Below, in pieces: positions 37,391 to 47,201 of a stretch of DNA of 64,000 bases (its first letter is position 1; every line of letters starts with the position of its first letter). The stretch is from Blastopirellula marina (lineage in GTDB: Bacteria; Planctomycetota; Planctomycetia; Pirellulales; Pirellulaceae): contig NZ_PUIA01000081.1 of the NCBI RefSeq assembly GCF_002967715.1, positions 124,001 to 188,000 on the forward strand. The letters are read 5' to 3'. A program made the position numbers and the translations under genes. Under the pieces are notes generated by a model. The model was not told the DNA's origin. It did no database searches and was given only the letters and a program-made list of their open reading frames with translations.

Positions 37391-38740
37391 TTAGATGTGG
37401 TGCAGGTGATCGTCTTCTTCCGGCAAGACGCCGGCCATCAGACGACCAATGGGCTCGGTGGTTTTGAATCGCATGAGCACGATTCGCACGATGGCCGTGA
37501 TGGGAGCCGCCAACAACATGCCGACCGGTCCCCATAGCATCCCAAAGAATGCCAAAGCCAGAAGGATGGTCGCCGGATGTAGCTGCAAGCCGTCTCCCAT
37601 GATCTTCGGCTCGATGACGTTACCCATGGTCATTTGCACGGCCCCCGGCAGCACGATCGCCAGGGTGATCATTAAGGCCGAATCGAACTGCACGATCGCA
37701 ATCGGAATCGGCAACAGCGTGGCGATGATCGAGCCGATCGAAGGAATAAAGTTCAAGCAAAACGCGATTAGCCCGAACATCGAAGCAAACTGCATCCCGA
37801 TCATCGCCAGGCAGCCCCATACCAGCAAGCCAGTGATGGCCGAGATAAAGAACTTCGTGGCGATGTACTTGCGAACGTTGCGGTCGATCTCGGCATAGAT
37901 CCCTTTCGAGACCTTGTAAGGATCGCGCCCGGCGAGCATGAAGCCGACAAAGATCGACGTGAGCACGGTACTGCTGATCAAGTTCAACAGGGTCGCTCCG
38001 GCCTGGGTAGCCAGCTGCGGTGCCTCGAGACGGATCTGCGACATCAGCGCTCGAAACAGCTGCTGGGTGCGGTTGATGTTACTGCGAGGAGTAATCGGTA
38101 TGGCAAAGGAACCTGACTTGCTTTCCATTACATCATCTGATTGCTCTTCGACTGGTACCATAACCTCCGCATCCGCATCAGGTTCGGCCTCGGTTGGCGG
38201 GTCATCGGTAAAGATCGGCTCGCTGGCATCGGCCGGTGGTTCCGCCGGATCTTTGCTGACGCTTCCTTCGGCTGGCGTTTCTACCGGCTCTTCCTCTGTC
38301 GTAGCAGTCGAGACGACGATCGGCGGATTCTCTCCTTCGCCGACACCACTGATGCGGTCCATCAGCCTGGAAGCGGCCTCGAGCGGGCCTTCCAGCCGCT
38401 GTTCAAGTTTTGTCATGAAGGTCTTATCGTTGGCCACGGTCGTAACGTTCTGGATGACCGTCGTCACCAGAAAACTCATCAGCACCAAGACCAGCACAAC
38501 CAGCAGCAGCGTCAACGAGACGGAGATGAACTTGCTGAACTTCAGCCGGATCATCTGAAAGTCGACAATCGGCGCGACGAGGTAGTTCAGAAACAACGCC
38601 AGCGTGAATGGCACAAGAACCGCACGGGCATACATTAGCCCGAACGAAAACGCGATGAAGGCCAACACGAGAAGTGCGCCTGTCTGAAGCCATGATTGCT
38701 CTTCGGTGAGCTTCTTGACCGACAGTCCTTCTTGATTCAT
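37391..38740 (-). CDS. AI-2E/PerM family membrane transporter with acidic loop insertion
   Basis: The 449-residue protein has the eight-segment AI-2E transporter-family layout: two N-terminal membrane segments, a third (SVSLTLLLVVLVLVLMSFLVTTVI), a periplasmic domain, then the conserved C-terminal bundle (FVGFMLAGRDPYKVSKGIYAEIDR, GLLVWGCLAMIGMQFASMFGLIAFCLNFIPSIGSIIATLLPIP, VIEPKIMGDGLQLHP). The periplasmic domain carries an unusual Pro/Glu/Asp-rich segment of about 75 residues. Family members export or import varied small molecules, some as Na+/H+ antiporters. The ATG at 38740 with GGGGGAG is preferred to 38785. Confidence 0.85.
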   Translation of the reverse strand: MNQEGLSVKKLTEEQSWLQTGALLVLAFIAFSFGLMYARAVLVPFTLALFLNYLVAPIVDFQMIRLKFSKFISVSLTLLLVVLVLVLMSFLVTTVIQNVTTVANDKTFMTKLEQRLEGPLEAASRLMDRISGVGEGENPPIVVSTATTEEEPVETPAEGSVSKDPAEPPADASEPIFTDDPPTEAEPDADAEVMVPVEEQSDDVMESKSGSFAIPITPRSNINRTQQLFRALMSQIRLEAPQLATQAGATLLNLISSTVLTSIFVGFMLAGRDPYKVSKGIYAEIDRNVRKYIATKFFISAITGLLVWGCLAMIGMQFASMFGLIAFCLNFIPSIGSIIATLLPIPIAIVQFDSALMITLAIVLPGAVQMTMGNVIEPKIMGDGLQLHPATILLALAFFGMLWGPVGMLLAAPITAIVRIVLMRFKTTEPIGRLMAGVLPEEDDHLHHI

Positions 38741-38832
38741 CAATTCTCCCCCTGCTTCCCATAACTCGCCGGTGTCGCGGTTCATTATCCCCGCGATCTA
38801 CCCCGGCGTGCAATGGGATGGAAAGCGATGAA

Positions 38833-40689
38833 TTACTCGCTCAGCTCTTTCTTCAGGTCCTGCAGAAGCCGCGGAACATAGCCGCCGGTGCGTGGTGGGG
38901 CCTGTTTTCCCCCATCGGGAAGCTTTGCCAGCACGGGTGCCAACGGCTTGGCTTTTTCGTCCATGGCATCGATCGAATTGAGTGCCAGCATCGACACATA
39001 GACTCCGTTCTCGACCGGGTCGGCCAATTTGCCGAGCGTATCGAGAGCCATCTTCACGTCCTCTTTGTTGCCATAGCAGCCCAGTGCTTCGGCGACAATG
39101 CACCGAACGCTGGGGGAGTCGTCGTTCAAAGCGACACGAAGTTGCTGGCGTGCCGCGTCGACCGCTGCTTCTTTCTGCATCAAGACACCCAACGCCGCCC
39201 AGTAGCGAACCGCGTTTTCTTCCGCAGAAAGCTGATTGATCAATCCTGGCAGCATTTTCGGATCACGACTGGAAGCCAGGATCGCAACCCCCATGATTTG
39301 ATTCATCGGGTAGTCCGTCTTGTGACCGAGCTCGTAAGGAGAAAGTCCGTCGCCGCGCGAGTGGATCTCATCTTCCGGGAGAAAGCCGATGTCGCGAATT
39401 TTTGCCTGCCACTTATACAGTGCGTTCTTCAGTTCCTGATGCTGCTCCGCATATTTCGCATCGCCTGCCAGGTTGTTCACCTCATCGGGATCGCTCTCGA
39501 GATCGTACAACTCTTCCGCTGGCTTCTCTTCCCAGAAGTGGCTCTGAGCGTCGTTCAACTCGCCGGCATCGTACATCTTCTTCCAAACCTGCGTGGTTGG
39601 CGTCTGGAACATGTAGTCGATGTGCTGGCCGTAAATTTTGTGCGGCATGTAGTTGCGGATGTAAACAAACCGTCCGTCCGTTACCGAGCGAACCATGTCG
39701 TAGCGTTCGTCCATGCGGCCGCGGAAGCCGAACATGTACTTCGGTGGCAATGTTTCATACTGCCCCATGAACGCGTCACCTTGCATCCACTCTTTCGGCT
39801 CGATACCGGCGAGGCTCAACACGGTTGGGGCCAGATCGACGAAGCTCACCAGACGCTCGGACGTTCCGCCCACTTCGTATTCTTTAGGAGCGAGTTTCTT
39901 AAACTTCTCGGGCACGTGCACGATCATCGGCACGTGCAGGCCGCTGTCGTACGGCCAACGCTTACTGCGAGGCATACCGCTGCCATGGTCGCCGTAGTAG
40001 AAGATGATCGTGTCTTCTTCCAGGCCATCCTTCTTCAGTTGAGCCAACACCTGGCCAACCTGTTTATCCATCTCGGTGATCTTGTCGTAATACTGTGCCC
40101 AGTCGCGACGCACTTCCGGCGTGTCAGGATGATACGCCGGCACACGAACGCCAGCCGGATCGTGAACCGGCGTGTGAGGTCGTTTCCGCAGTTGGCTTTC
40201 GTGGCTGGTCGTGAAGTTGAAAACCGCGAAGAAAGGCTGGCCATCATTACGGTTACGCCAATGCGCCTTGCCGCTTGACTCGTCCCACACCGTGCCCTCT
40301 TTGGCGAGGTTGTAATCTTCCTTCGAGTTGTTCGTACAGTAGTAGCCTGCTTCGTGCAGATAGTAAGGAAACATGTGCACGCCCTCAGGCAGCACCGTCT
40401 GGCTTCGCATGTGCTCGGCACCGAGTGCTGGCGGATAGATGCCCGAGATGATCGTCGTGCGAGCCGGTGCACAGACCGGGGCATTCGACCAGGCCCTCTT
40501 GTACTTCATCCCCTTAGCGGCGATCGAATCGATGTTGGGCGAGTCGGCGTACTTGTCACCGTAGCAGCCCAATTCGGGACCGTTGTCTTCGCTCGTGATC
40601 CACAAAATGTTCGGCAGATCAGCCGCCGACAGCGTGCTGCTGCAGGCAAAGATGCAGGTGATTGTGATCAGAAGGATATATCGCATCAT
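38833..40689 (-). CDS. Secreted sulfatase with C-terminal HEAT-like repeats
   Basis: The 618-residue protein has a signal peptide (MMRYILLITITCIFACSSTLSA) and a type I sulfatase domain: NILWITSEDNGPELGCYGD metal site, CAPARTTIISG with the Cys that becomes formylglycine, HMRS, and IIFYYGDHGSGMPRSKRWPYDSGLHVPMIV. Residues about 470-590 look like HEAT-type repeats (NAVRYWAALGVLMQKEA, DDSPSVRCIVAEALGCYGN). Planctomycetes use many such enzymes on sulfated algal polysaccharides; the substrate is not readable here. No carbohydrate-active enzyme gene is adjacent. Confidence 0.9.
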   Translation of the reverse strand: MMRYILLITITCIFACSSTLSAADLPNILWITSEDNGPELGCYGDKYADSPNIDSIAAKGMKYKRAWSNAPVCAPARTTIISGIYPPALGAEHMRSQTVLPEGVHMFPYYLHEAGYYCTNNSKEDYNLAKEGTVWDESSGKAHWRNRNDGQPFFAVFNFTTSHESQLRKRPHTPVHDPAGVRVPAYHPDTPEVRRDWAQYYDKITEMDKQVGQVLAQLKKDGLEEDTIIFYYGDHGSGMPRSKRWPYDSGLHVPMIVHVPEKFKKLAPKEYEVGGTSERLVSFVDLAPTVLSLAGIEPKEWMQGDAFMGQYETLPPKYMFGFRGRMDERYDMVRSVTDGRFVYIRNYMPHKIYGQHIDYMFQTPTTQVWKKMYDAGELNDAQSHFWEEKPAEELYDLESDPDEVNNLAGDAKYAEQHQELKNALYKWQAKIRDIGFLPEDEIHSRGDGLSPYELGHKTDYPMNQIMGVAILASSRDPKMLPGLINQLSAEENAVRYWAALGVLMQKEAAVDAARQQLRVALNDDSPSVRCIVAEALGCYGNKEDVKMALDTLGKLADPVENGVYVSMLALNSIDAMDEKAKPLAPVLAKLPDGGKQAPPRTGGYVPRLLQDLKKELSE

Positions 40690-40883
40690 GAGGGAAAACT
40701 CTTATCGAAGGAGGTTGGGGCCAGGCAATGATGGACAAGGTTCTCAAATGGGTCTCTCTATATTACCTCTTCCCGCGGCCTTTGTCATTTTTCACGAATC
40801 ACGAAATTTCCTTGTTGAGCTGACCAGATTTCGTGAAAATGAGGCACCAAACCCAACTTCTCACCTCCTGCCCCTCATCCAAC

Positions 40884-41786
40884 ATGCCACAGCCCCCCTA
40901 CCCGATCATCGACACACACCAGCATCTTTGGGATCCGAAACGACTGAACCTGCCTTGGCTCGCCGGTGCCGGTCCCCACTTGAATCGCAAGAACGCCATT
41001 GAGGAGTACAACGCTGCGGTCGCAGGCCTGCCGATTGCTTCGGCCATTTACATGGAAGTGAACGCGGCCCCCGACCAAAAGCTACAAGAAGCAAAACTGG
41101 TTCGCGAGCTAATCGCCTCAGGCACGGCCGTGACCTCGGCGGCGATTCTCTCGGTCGATCCCGGCAGCGTTGACTTCCACGAGTTCGCCAACCAGTTTCA
41201 AACGCAAGATTGGGTGAAGGGATACCGCCAGGTACTGCACAGTGGTGCCACGCCGCCGGGTTACTGCTTGAAGGCCCGCTTCATCAACAATTGTCGTCAC
41301 CTCGGTGCGACCGGCAAAACTTTCGATCTGTGCATGCGACCAGCCGAACTAAAGGATGGGTTCAAATTGGCGGAGGCCTGCCCCGATACCCGCTTCGTGC
41401 TGGATCATTGCGGTAATATCGATCCGAAGGCCTTCTTCGCGAAGGACGATCCGCGCGGTGGATCGAATTCGCAGGACGCTACTCGGTGGAAAGAGGACAT
41501 GGCTGCACTGGCTAGTCTACCCAACGTGGCCTGTAAAATCTCAGGCATCATCGCTCGCGTACCGAAAGAGTGGACGCCGGACGACCTGCGCCCGGTGGTC
41601 ATGCACTGCGCCGAGGCGTTCGGCAGCGATCGCGTGGTCTTCGGTACCGACTGGCCAGTCTGTCTGTCCGGCGGCAGTCCGCGGCAGTGGGTCGAAGCAT
41701 TGACACAGATTACAGCCGACTGGTCGCCGGAAGCTCAACAGCAGCTCTGGAGCGAAAACGCCAAACGTGTCTATCACCTGGGCTAG
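40884..41786 (+). CDS. Amidohydrolase 2 family metal-dependent hydrolase (sugar-lactonase-like)
   Basis: The 300-residue protein begins MPQPPYPIIDTHQHLWDP with the HxH metal motif and has further family residues VKGYRQVLHSG, FVLDHCGNIDP, ACKISGI and VVFGTDWPVCL. This pattern matches the COG3618 group that includes rhamnono/fuconolactonases and dicarboxylate lactonases. The ATG at 40884 is chosen at the start of homology; upstream ATG 40833 adds unrelated residues. It lies divergent to the sulfatase, consistent with a role in catabolism of deoxysugars from sulfated glycans, which is inference. Confidence 0.82.
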   Translation: MPQPPYPIIDTHQHLWDPKRLNLPWLAGAGPHLNRKNAIEEYNAAVAGLPIASAIYMEVNAAPDQKLQEAKLVRELIASGTAVTSAAILSVDPGSVDFHEFANQFQTQDWVKGYRQVLHSGATPPGYCLKARFINNCRHLGATGKTFDLCMRPAELKDGFKLAEACPDTRFVLDHCGNIDPKAFFAKDDPRGGSNSQDATRWKEDMAALASLPNVACKISGIIARVPKEWTPDDLRPVVMHCAEAFGSDRVVFGTDWPVCLSGGSPRQWVEALTQITADWSPEAQQQLWSENAKRVYHLG

Positions 41787-41798
41787 TTTGTCATTGCT

Positions 41799-41842
41799 TA
41801 AAAAATAGAGCAAGGGCACTCCGTTGGATGAAGTGCCCTTGC
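41799..41842 (-). terminator. Intrinsic terminator of the large surface protein gene
   Basis: On the minus strand GCAAGGGCACT and AGTGCCCTTGC form an 11-bp stem (loop TCATCCAACGG) followed by TCTATTTTTT. It lies 50-95 bases after the stop at 41893 and sits just beyond the stop of the convergent amidohydrolase. Confidence 0.8.
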
Positions 41843-41892
41843 CGTTCAGATTGACTTGCCACCGCCATATCGCGGCGACATGAAAACATCGC

Positions 41893-44800
41893 TTACGCCA
41901 TGTGGCAAGGATTGAAGAGGTCGTCGACCTCGTCTTCGTCGCCAGCGATCAGGTCGATCCCTTCACCTTCCGGTTCTCCTTCCACACCCGAAACGGCTGC
42001 TGCCGAGACGGCGATCAGGATGCTATCGGTATCGGCCTTGGCACCACCGAAGCCCGTGTTACCCAGGTCGTCGGTGACGATCGTCAGCGTGGCGTTCCCT
42101 TCAAAGGATGCATCTGGCGTGTAAACCAGGCCGGTCAGCAGCGAGTTGATCTGATCGATCGAACCTAGCAGCTTGTGACGGTCGCTCTCGAAACCGTTGG
42201 CCAGGGTCAGCACACCACTGTCGACGCTGATGGTCACTTGAACCATGGCATCGGCGGCGTCCGGATCGGAAACCGAAATGGCATTGCCATTGGCTTCGTC
42301 GAAGACAATCGGGGTAGCCGAATCGGTTGCCTGGTCGCCGGGAACCGAGTTAACCGGTGCGGCGTTCTCGTTCTCGACACCACTTGGTGCGGAAACAGTG
42401 ATCGTCACGGTAGCGTCAGCCGACAGGCCGAGGGCATCGGAAACGGTGTAACCGAACTGAACCGTTGCAGGTTCGGTCAGGCCTTCAAACTCACCGTTTG
42501 GATCGAAAGTCATGCTACCGTCGGCATTGAGGGTCAGCATGCCTCCCCCTGCCAAGGCGATGGGCGTACCCACGCTGGCGGCTTCACCATCGACTGCAGT
42601 GACGGTCATCGTGTCGCCGTTGTCGACATCGCTATCGTTCATCAGAACGCCAGCGACGGCCAAAGTCAGCGCGGTGTCCGACTCGGTCGCAAAGGCATCG
42701 TCTTGGGCAACCGGGGCGTCGTTCACACCAGAGACGGTGATCTCAACGTCGGCGGAAGCCGTACCAGCGACGGCATCCGAGGTGGTGTACGCAACGGTTT
42801 CGGTTGCCGATTCACCTTCGGCCAGACCAGCGTACTTGCCGGTCGGATCGAAGCTTAAACTGCCATCGGCGTTGATGACAATCGTGGCACCAGAAGCCAG
42901 TTCGATGGCCGAACCCACGTTCGCGGCATCGCCGTTGACGTCGGAGACAACCAGCGAGTCACCACTGTCGTTATTGAGCACGCCCCCTGCTTCCACTTCC
43001 AACGGAGTGTTGGCATCGGTGGCGAAGCTATCCGACTCGGCAGTCGGGGTAACGACCACTTCATTGACCGTCAGCAGGAACGACTCGGTCGTCACCAGTT
43101 CTCCATCAGACACGCTGATGGTGATATTCGCCGAACCGAATGCACCGGCCAGCGGAGTGACGATCAAGGTCTTGTCGGCACCGTCCCCAGCCACGATGAT
43201 GCCAGCGGGATCGACCAACGCAGGGTTATCGGATTCCACGCTGACCACCAGGTCTTCTGCAGCCGACTCAGCATCGGAAACGGAAAACGCGAGGGGGGCA
43301 GTCGCCGAGTCCTGGTCGATCACCTGATCCTCCACCGCAGTTATCGTCGGGGCAGTATTCTCCCCCGCGAGTTCGGTCACCGTCAGCACGAACGATTCCG
43401 TGCTGGTTTCTTCACCGTCGCTCACGCTGATGGTAATGGTGGCCGTACCGAATGCCCCTGCCAACGGAGTAACGATCAGGGTCTTATCGGCTCCGTCCCC
43501 AGCGACGATGATTCCCGCAGGATCAACCAGGGCCAGGTTGTCCGATTCGACGCTAACGACCAGGTCTTCGGCAGCCGTTTCAACGTCACCCACGGTGAAC
43601 GCCAGCGGCTCGGTAGCCGAGTCTTGCGAAATCGTTTGATCTTCGACAGCCGTAACTGTTGGCACCGAGTTGCCTGCAACCACTTCGTTGACGGTCACGA
43701 CAAACGATTCGGTCGTCGTCAGTTCGCCATCGCTCACGCTGATGGTGATGGTGGCCGAACCGGTTGCACCGGCCAGCGGGGTGATGACCAGCGATTTATC
43801 GGCACCGTCACCGGCGATCAGGATCCCAGCAGCATCGACCAACGCCAGGTTGTCCGATTCGACACTGACGGCCAGGTCTTCGACAGCCGTTTCGAGGTCA
43901 CCCACGGTGAAAGTCAACGGATCGGAAGCCGAGTCCTGTTCGATCACCATGTCGTCGATTGGCGAAATCGTAGGAGCCGAGTTCTCGGCCACGACTTCGC
44001 TGACCGTCAGCAGGAACGATTCGGTGGTCGTCATTTCGCCATCGGTCACGCTGATGGTGATGTTGGCCGAACCGGTCATACCGGGCAGCGGAGTGACGAC
44101 CAGTTCGTGATCGGCACCGTTGCTGGTCATCACCAGCGAAGCAGCGTCGACCAAGGCTTCGTTGTCCGACTCCATCGTGATCGTCAGATCTTCCGCAGCC
44201 GTTTCGGCATCACCCACGGTGAAAGCCAGCGGATCGGTAGCGGTGTCTTGATCGATGATCTGATCTTCCAGCGGGCTGATAGTCGGTGCCGTGTTGGCGG
44301 CTTCCGAAACAGTCAGCGTGAAGTATTGGGCATCGGCCAGGCCGTACTGATCGACAGCGAGAATGCGAATGGTGTAATCACCAGGTTCGACACCTTCACC
44401 TGGTGCGATCGACAGGGTCGCTTCACGCGAACCAGCTTCCTGCGTCAGCGTGACGTACTCAGGCGTTTCGACATCGAGCAGCATGAAGATTTCGTCGCTC
44501 TCGTTCTTGTCGGTAGCCGTGATCACGAACTCTTCAGCCTGACCAATTTCCAACGCTTGATCGGCAATTGGCAAGAGGTCCGGTGCATGATTCACCGCGA
44601 TGGTGCTGGTAGCCACGGCACTGTCGTACTCGCCATCACTGACGGTGATTTCAACCAAACGTGAAGCCGGATCGGCATCTTCGTTGGTGTTGTTGTAGGT
44701 CAGCGTTTTCAGCACGTTGGCGTAGTTCTCGGCGGTGTCTTCACCACTCAACAAAATCGAGCCATCGGCATATTCCACGCTGATATTGGTCCCTTCCACG

Positions 44801-45378
44801 TCGATCGAGAGGGATTCGGCAGCGCCGTCCATCGGGTTGGTTAGGGTGACTTTCGCCGACTGCAGCATGTCGTCGTTTTCGTCCGAGACGGTCAGGTCGC
44901 TATCAACGACACTGATCGGGCCGTGGCCCACTTGGAAGACCGCGTCGTAGTCGATCCCTTCCTGGTCTTCACCATTGAGGTCGACAACCGGGCGACCAAC
45001 ACGCACGTCGATCATCAGTTCTTCGACATCGGCGTTGGAAGGCTTGCCGTTTTCGACGGCAATGATCTTCACGCTATAAAGACCTTCCTGCTCGGCAGTG
45101 GGGGTCCACTGGAAATCGCCGGAGAATGTCATCGACATTCCCTCGGGCCGCTCGTCGCTATCTGGATCGAGCTGAAACATGACCATCCTTGGCCCATCTT
45201 CCCCTTCGCTGACCGATGCGCCAAGTTCACCGAGGTTAAAGCTCAGTGTCTCGCCGGCGAAAACCGTCTGCGCGGGAACCGCTGACAAATCCAAGTCCAG
45301 CGGAGTTCCACTCAACATGCTGCGATCTTCCAGCTGTTCCCCGAGAGAAGCTTTAAACCTGGGGCGTTTGAATCGCAT
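41893..45378 (-). CDS. Large surface protein with LEPR-XLL-like N-terminus and tandem Ig/cadherin-like repeats
   Basis: The 1161-residue acidic protein starts MRFKRPRFKASLGEQLEDRS-MLS, a variant of the planctomycete LEPR-XLL N-terminal motif of surface proteins. After a putative-Ig/cadherin-like region (to about 370) come four tandem repeats of about 90 residues (each with APTIS/T-x-EDQ-x-I-x-QDSAT, FTVGD-ETA-EDL, SDN-ALVD, ITISVSDGE-TTESF-LTV), then two VCBS/cadherin-like domains with NDS-D and DGSxxFDP motifs, and a last domain ending in an acidic tail. It is probably an exported adhesin or matrix protein. The ATG at 45378 follows GGAGA. Confidence 0.85.
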   Translation of the reverse strand: MRFKRPRFKASLGEQLEDRSMLSGTPLDLDLSAVPAQTVFAGETLSFNLGELGASVSEGEDGPRMVMFQLDPDSDERPEGMSMTFSGDFQWTPTAEQEGLYSVKIIAVENGKPSNADVEELMIDVRVGRPVVDLNGEDQEGIDYDAVFQVGHGPISVVDSDLTVSDENDDMLQSAKVTLTNPMDGAAESLSIDVEGTNISVEYADGSILLSGEDTAENYANVLKTLTYNNTNEDADPASRLVEITVSDGEYDSAVATSTIAVNHAPDLLPIADQALEIGQAEEFVITATDKNESDEIFMLLDVETPEYVTLTQEAGSREATLSIAPGEGVEPGDYTIRILAVDQYGLADAQYFTLTVSEAANTAPTISPLEDQIIDQDTATDPLAFTVGDAETAAEDLTITMESDNEALVDAASLVMTSNGADHELVVTPLPGMTGSANITISVTDGEMTTTESFLLTVSEVVAENSAPTISPIDDMVIEQDSASDPLTFTVGDLETAVEDLAVSVESDNLALVDAAGILIAGDGADKSLVITPLAGATGSATITISVSDGELTTTESFVVTVNEVVAGNSVPTVTAVEDQTISQDSATEPLAFTVGDVETAAEDLVVSVESDNLALVDPAGIIVAGDGADKTLIVTPLAGAFGTATITISVSDGEETSTESFVLTVTELAGENTAPTITAVEDQVIDQDSATAPLAFSVSDAESAAEDLVVSVESDNPALVDPAGIIVAGDGADKTLIVTPLAGAFGSANITISVSDGELVTTESFLLTVNEVVVTPTAESDSFATDANTPLEVEAGGVLNNDSGDSLVVSDVNGDAANVGSAIELASGATIVINADGSLSFDPTGKYAGLAEGESATETVAYTTSDAVAGTASADVEITVSGVNDAPVAQDDAFATESDTALTLAVAGVLMNDSDVDNGDTMTVTAVDGEAASVGTPIALAGGGMLTLNADGSMTFDPNGEFEGLTEPATVQFGYTVSDALGLSADATVTITVSAPSGVENENAAPVNSVPGDQATDSATPIVFDEANGNAISVSDPDAADAMVQVTISVDSGVLTLANGFESDRHKLLGSIDQINSLLTGLVYTPDASFEGNATLTIVTDDLGNTGFGGAKADTDSILIAVSAAAVSGVEGEPEGEGIDLIAGDEDEVDDLFNPCHMA
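42990..44310 (-). repeat. Four tandem protein-coding repeats of about 280 bp
   Basis: Four adjacent units encode about 93-residue modules (approximate bounds 43055-43350, 43350-43670, 43670-43980, 43980-44290). Units nearest 43200 and 43500 encode the same stretch ALVDPAGIIVAGDGADKTL and on to TPLAGAFG, but with many synonymous base differences. Boundaries are approximate. Confidence 0.75.
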
Positions 45379-45944
45379 TGAGAATCTCCGTTTTTAGATG
45401 GGCAATCATTTCGACCACGCTCCCATGCGCGGCCGGTTCGAGAGGCATTGTGCGTCCGACTTGAGAAAGTTCCACGGTCGGAAAAGTTTTTGCGGAACTT
45501 TCATCAGCGATAGCGTTATCAAAGCTAGGGCAAAAATTGCCGAGGTATCGTTACGTCTCGATGAATTCCGGCGGGACGCATCAGTCGCAACTTTTTGTTC
45601 ACGCTGGCGGCAAAGATTTCCGATTCGACGTAAGTCCAGCAACGAGACAACTCTTCAATACTTCCCAAATGGTTTATCAACATGTTGATATCTATTGGTT
45701 ATCAACAAGACGGCACGCGTCGATGCATGCAGGTAGCATGAAGAAAATCTTGGCATTTCGGCTCAAGTTTTATTTCTCGGTTCCAACTGTCTAGTGATAG
45801 CAGGACCGCCGATTGTGCAACAGAAGATGCTGAGAGGTTGAAAATGGCTTTAAGCTGGGAAGTCCGGGAGGGACTTGGAAGTTCTCAGCGTTCGGTTTTC
45901 ACCAGGAAATGTAGGCTCGCAGCGTTATGCCGGCAGACGGCGTG
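45379..45944. other. 566-base gene-free region upstream of the surface protein gene
   Basis: No convincing ORF is present. Seen: an inverted repeat GAAAGTTCC (45465-45473)/GGAACTTTC (45494-45502) about 90 bases upstream of the surface-protein start; two direct copies of TTATCAACA (45674-45682, 45699-45707) with the inverted TGTTGATA (45683-45690) between them; and AAGTCC/GGACTT near 45860 after the fabI-like gene. The TTATCAACA sites are one base from the DnaA-box consensus. Confidence 0.45.
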
Positions 45945-46754
45945 TTAAGAATCGTGTTTCAGAACGCCAGCGATGATGTCTTTGTCAAAGTAGTTGATGC
46001 TCATGCCGGCATCGACAGCGATGTTCTGGGCCTGGATGCCACTCGAGCGAGGGCTTAGCAGGAAGACTGCCACGTCGGCCGCTTCCTGGGTGGTGACGGC
46101 ACTCTTGCGAGGAATGACCTGCTCGGCGAACAGGTACGCATCAACATAGCCAGGGATGCCCGCGGATGCGGATGTCTTAAGCAGGCTTGGCCCCACGGCG
46201 TTGAATCGCACGCGAGAGAAACTGCTGAAGCTTTTTGTGAGGAACGCCAGCGACGAATCGAGAGCCGCTTTGATCGGGGCCATGAAGCCGTAGTTTTCGC
46301 TGGCCATCGTGGTTGTAGAGATCGAAATGGTGACGACCGATGCGTCTGGGTCGAAGATGTCTTTCAGAGCGTTGGCCAACTTCACCAGCGAGAAGCACGA
46401 TATGTCAACCGCTTGCAAGAACTGAGCCTTGGTCGTTTCGTGAAACGGCTTCATCCCCTCGGAGTAGTCGGCAAAGGCCATCGAGTGGACCAGTCCATGG
46501 ATGGCGATGCCTTGGGCGGTGAGATCGTCGCGGAGTTTGTCGATTTGCTCTTGGTATTCGACATCGCAAACGAGCACCTGGCGATCAGCCAACAGCTTGC
46601 CCGTCGACTCTTTGCGGGCCTCGCTGCGGACGACGTAGATCACCGTCGCTCCAGCTTCTTCCAGGGTCTTGGCGATATGCCAGGCCACGCTTTTGCGGTT
46701 GGCGACCCCAGTGACAACAATATTCTTGCCGGTGAGTTTAAGAAAGTCGGTCAC
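45945..46754 (-). CDS. fabI: FabI-type enoyl-ACP reductase
   Basis: A short-chain-dehydrogenase-type enoyl-ACP reductase (269 residues), reducing the trans-2-enoyl-ACP double bond. Motifs: the FabI cofactor site [20 protein letters not shown] (GxxxxxSIA type), [11 protein letters not shown], and the catalytic Tyr-x6-Lys in [13 protein letters not shown]-terminal [18 protein letters not shown]. It begins 2 bases after fabZ, the last gene of the 11-gene minus-strand run. It may be the housekeeping enzyme or a copy dedicated to the locus; the latter is suggested by context. Confidence 0.87.
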   Translation of the reverse strand: MTDFLKLTGKNIVVTGVANRKSVAWHIAKTLEEAGATVIYVVRSEARKESTGKLLADRQVLVCDVEYQEQIDKLRDDLTAQGIAIHGLVHSMAFADYSEGMKPFHETTKAQFLQAVDISCFSLVKLANALKDIFDPDASVVTISISTTTMASENYGFMAPIKAALDSSLAFLTKSFSSFSRVRFNAVGPSLLKTSASAGIPGYVDAYLFAEQVIPRKSAVTTQEAADVAVFLLSPRSSGIQAQNIAVDAGMSINYFDKDIIAGVLKHDS

Positions 46755-46756
46755 GG

Positions 46757-47188
46757 TTACGCGTCTTCCATCTTCGCTACGGTGCAGGCAAAGTCGAACC
46801 GCATCGACAGTTTGCCGTCGACGGTTACTTTGCCGGTCATGAAGAACGCATCCGCCATGCGTTCGTTCAGCTTCACGTTCATTTCGATTGTGTCGCCAGG
46901 GCGGACCATTTTCTTGAACTTCACGTCATTCAGCCGCGTGGCAACCGGCACGCCTTCGCCGTCTTGGACGAACTTCGAGAGCAAGATCGCCCCAGCCTGC
47001 ATGGTGGCCTCGCACAGGATCACGCCTGGCACCAGCGGGTAATTGGGGTAGTGCCCTTGGAAGAAGTATTCGTCAGGCGTGAACGTCTTACGGCAGATGA
47101 TGTGCTCGTCCGACTGCTCGACAACTTCGTCAACCAGCAACATCGGGGCGCGATGGGGAATGGCCGCTTCGATGGCGGATTTCGTCAT
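46757..47188 (-). CDS. fabZ: FabZ-type 3-hydroxyacyl-ACP dehydratase
   Basis: The 143-residue hot-dog-fold protein carries the FabZ active site: [42 protein letters not shown] with the catalytic His and the Glu on the following helix, and [16 protein letters not shown]. It dehydrates 3-hydroxyacyl-ACP. It lies between the first CrtI-like gene (13-base gap) and fabI (2-base gap), so the three are one transcript. Confidence 0.88.
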   Translation of the reverse strand: MTKSAIEAAIPHRAPMLLVDEVVEQSDEHIICRKTFTPDEYFFQGHYPNYPLVPGVILCEATMQAGAILLSKFVQDGEGVPVATRLNDVKFKKMVRPGDTIEMNVKLNERMADAFFMTGKVTVDGKLSMRFDFACTVAKMEDA

Positions 47189-47201
47189 GGTGATTCCTAC
47201 G

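Noticed and set aside
38818-40278. 486-residue plus-strand ORF opposite the sulfatase
   Set aside because: Shadow of the CxPxR sulfatase; hydrophobic runs arise from the complementary codons.
42990-44310. CRISPR array
   Set aside because: The repeats are about 280 bp, protein-coding and diverged at silent sites, with no short identical repeats or spacers.
43624-44664. 346-residue plus-strand ORF over the surface-protein repeats
   Set aside because: Antisense to the repeat units; periodic only because the repeats are.
45379-45944. Replication origin
   Set aside because: Only three DnaA-box-like sites, no dnaA/dnaN or partition genes nearby and no AT-rich unwinding tract of note.
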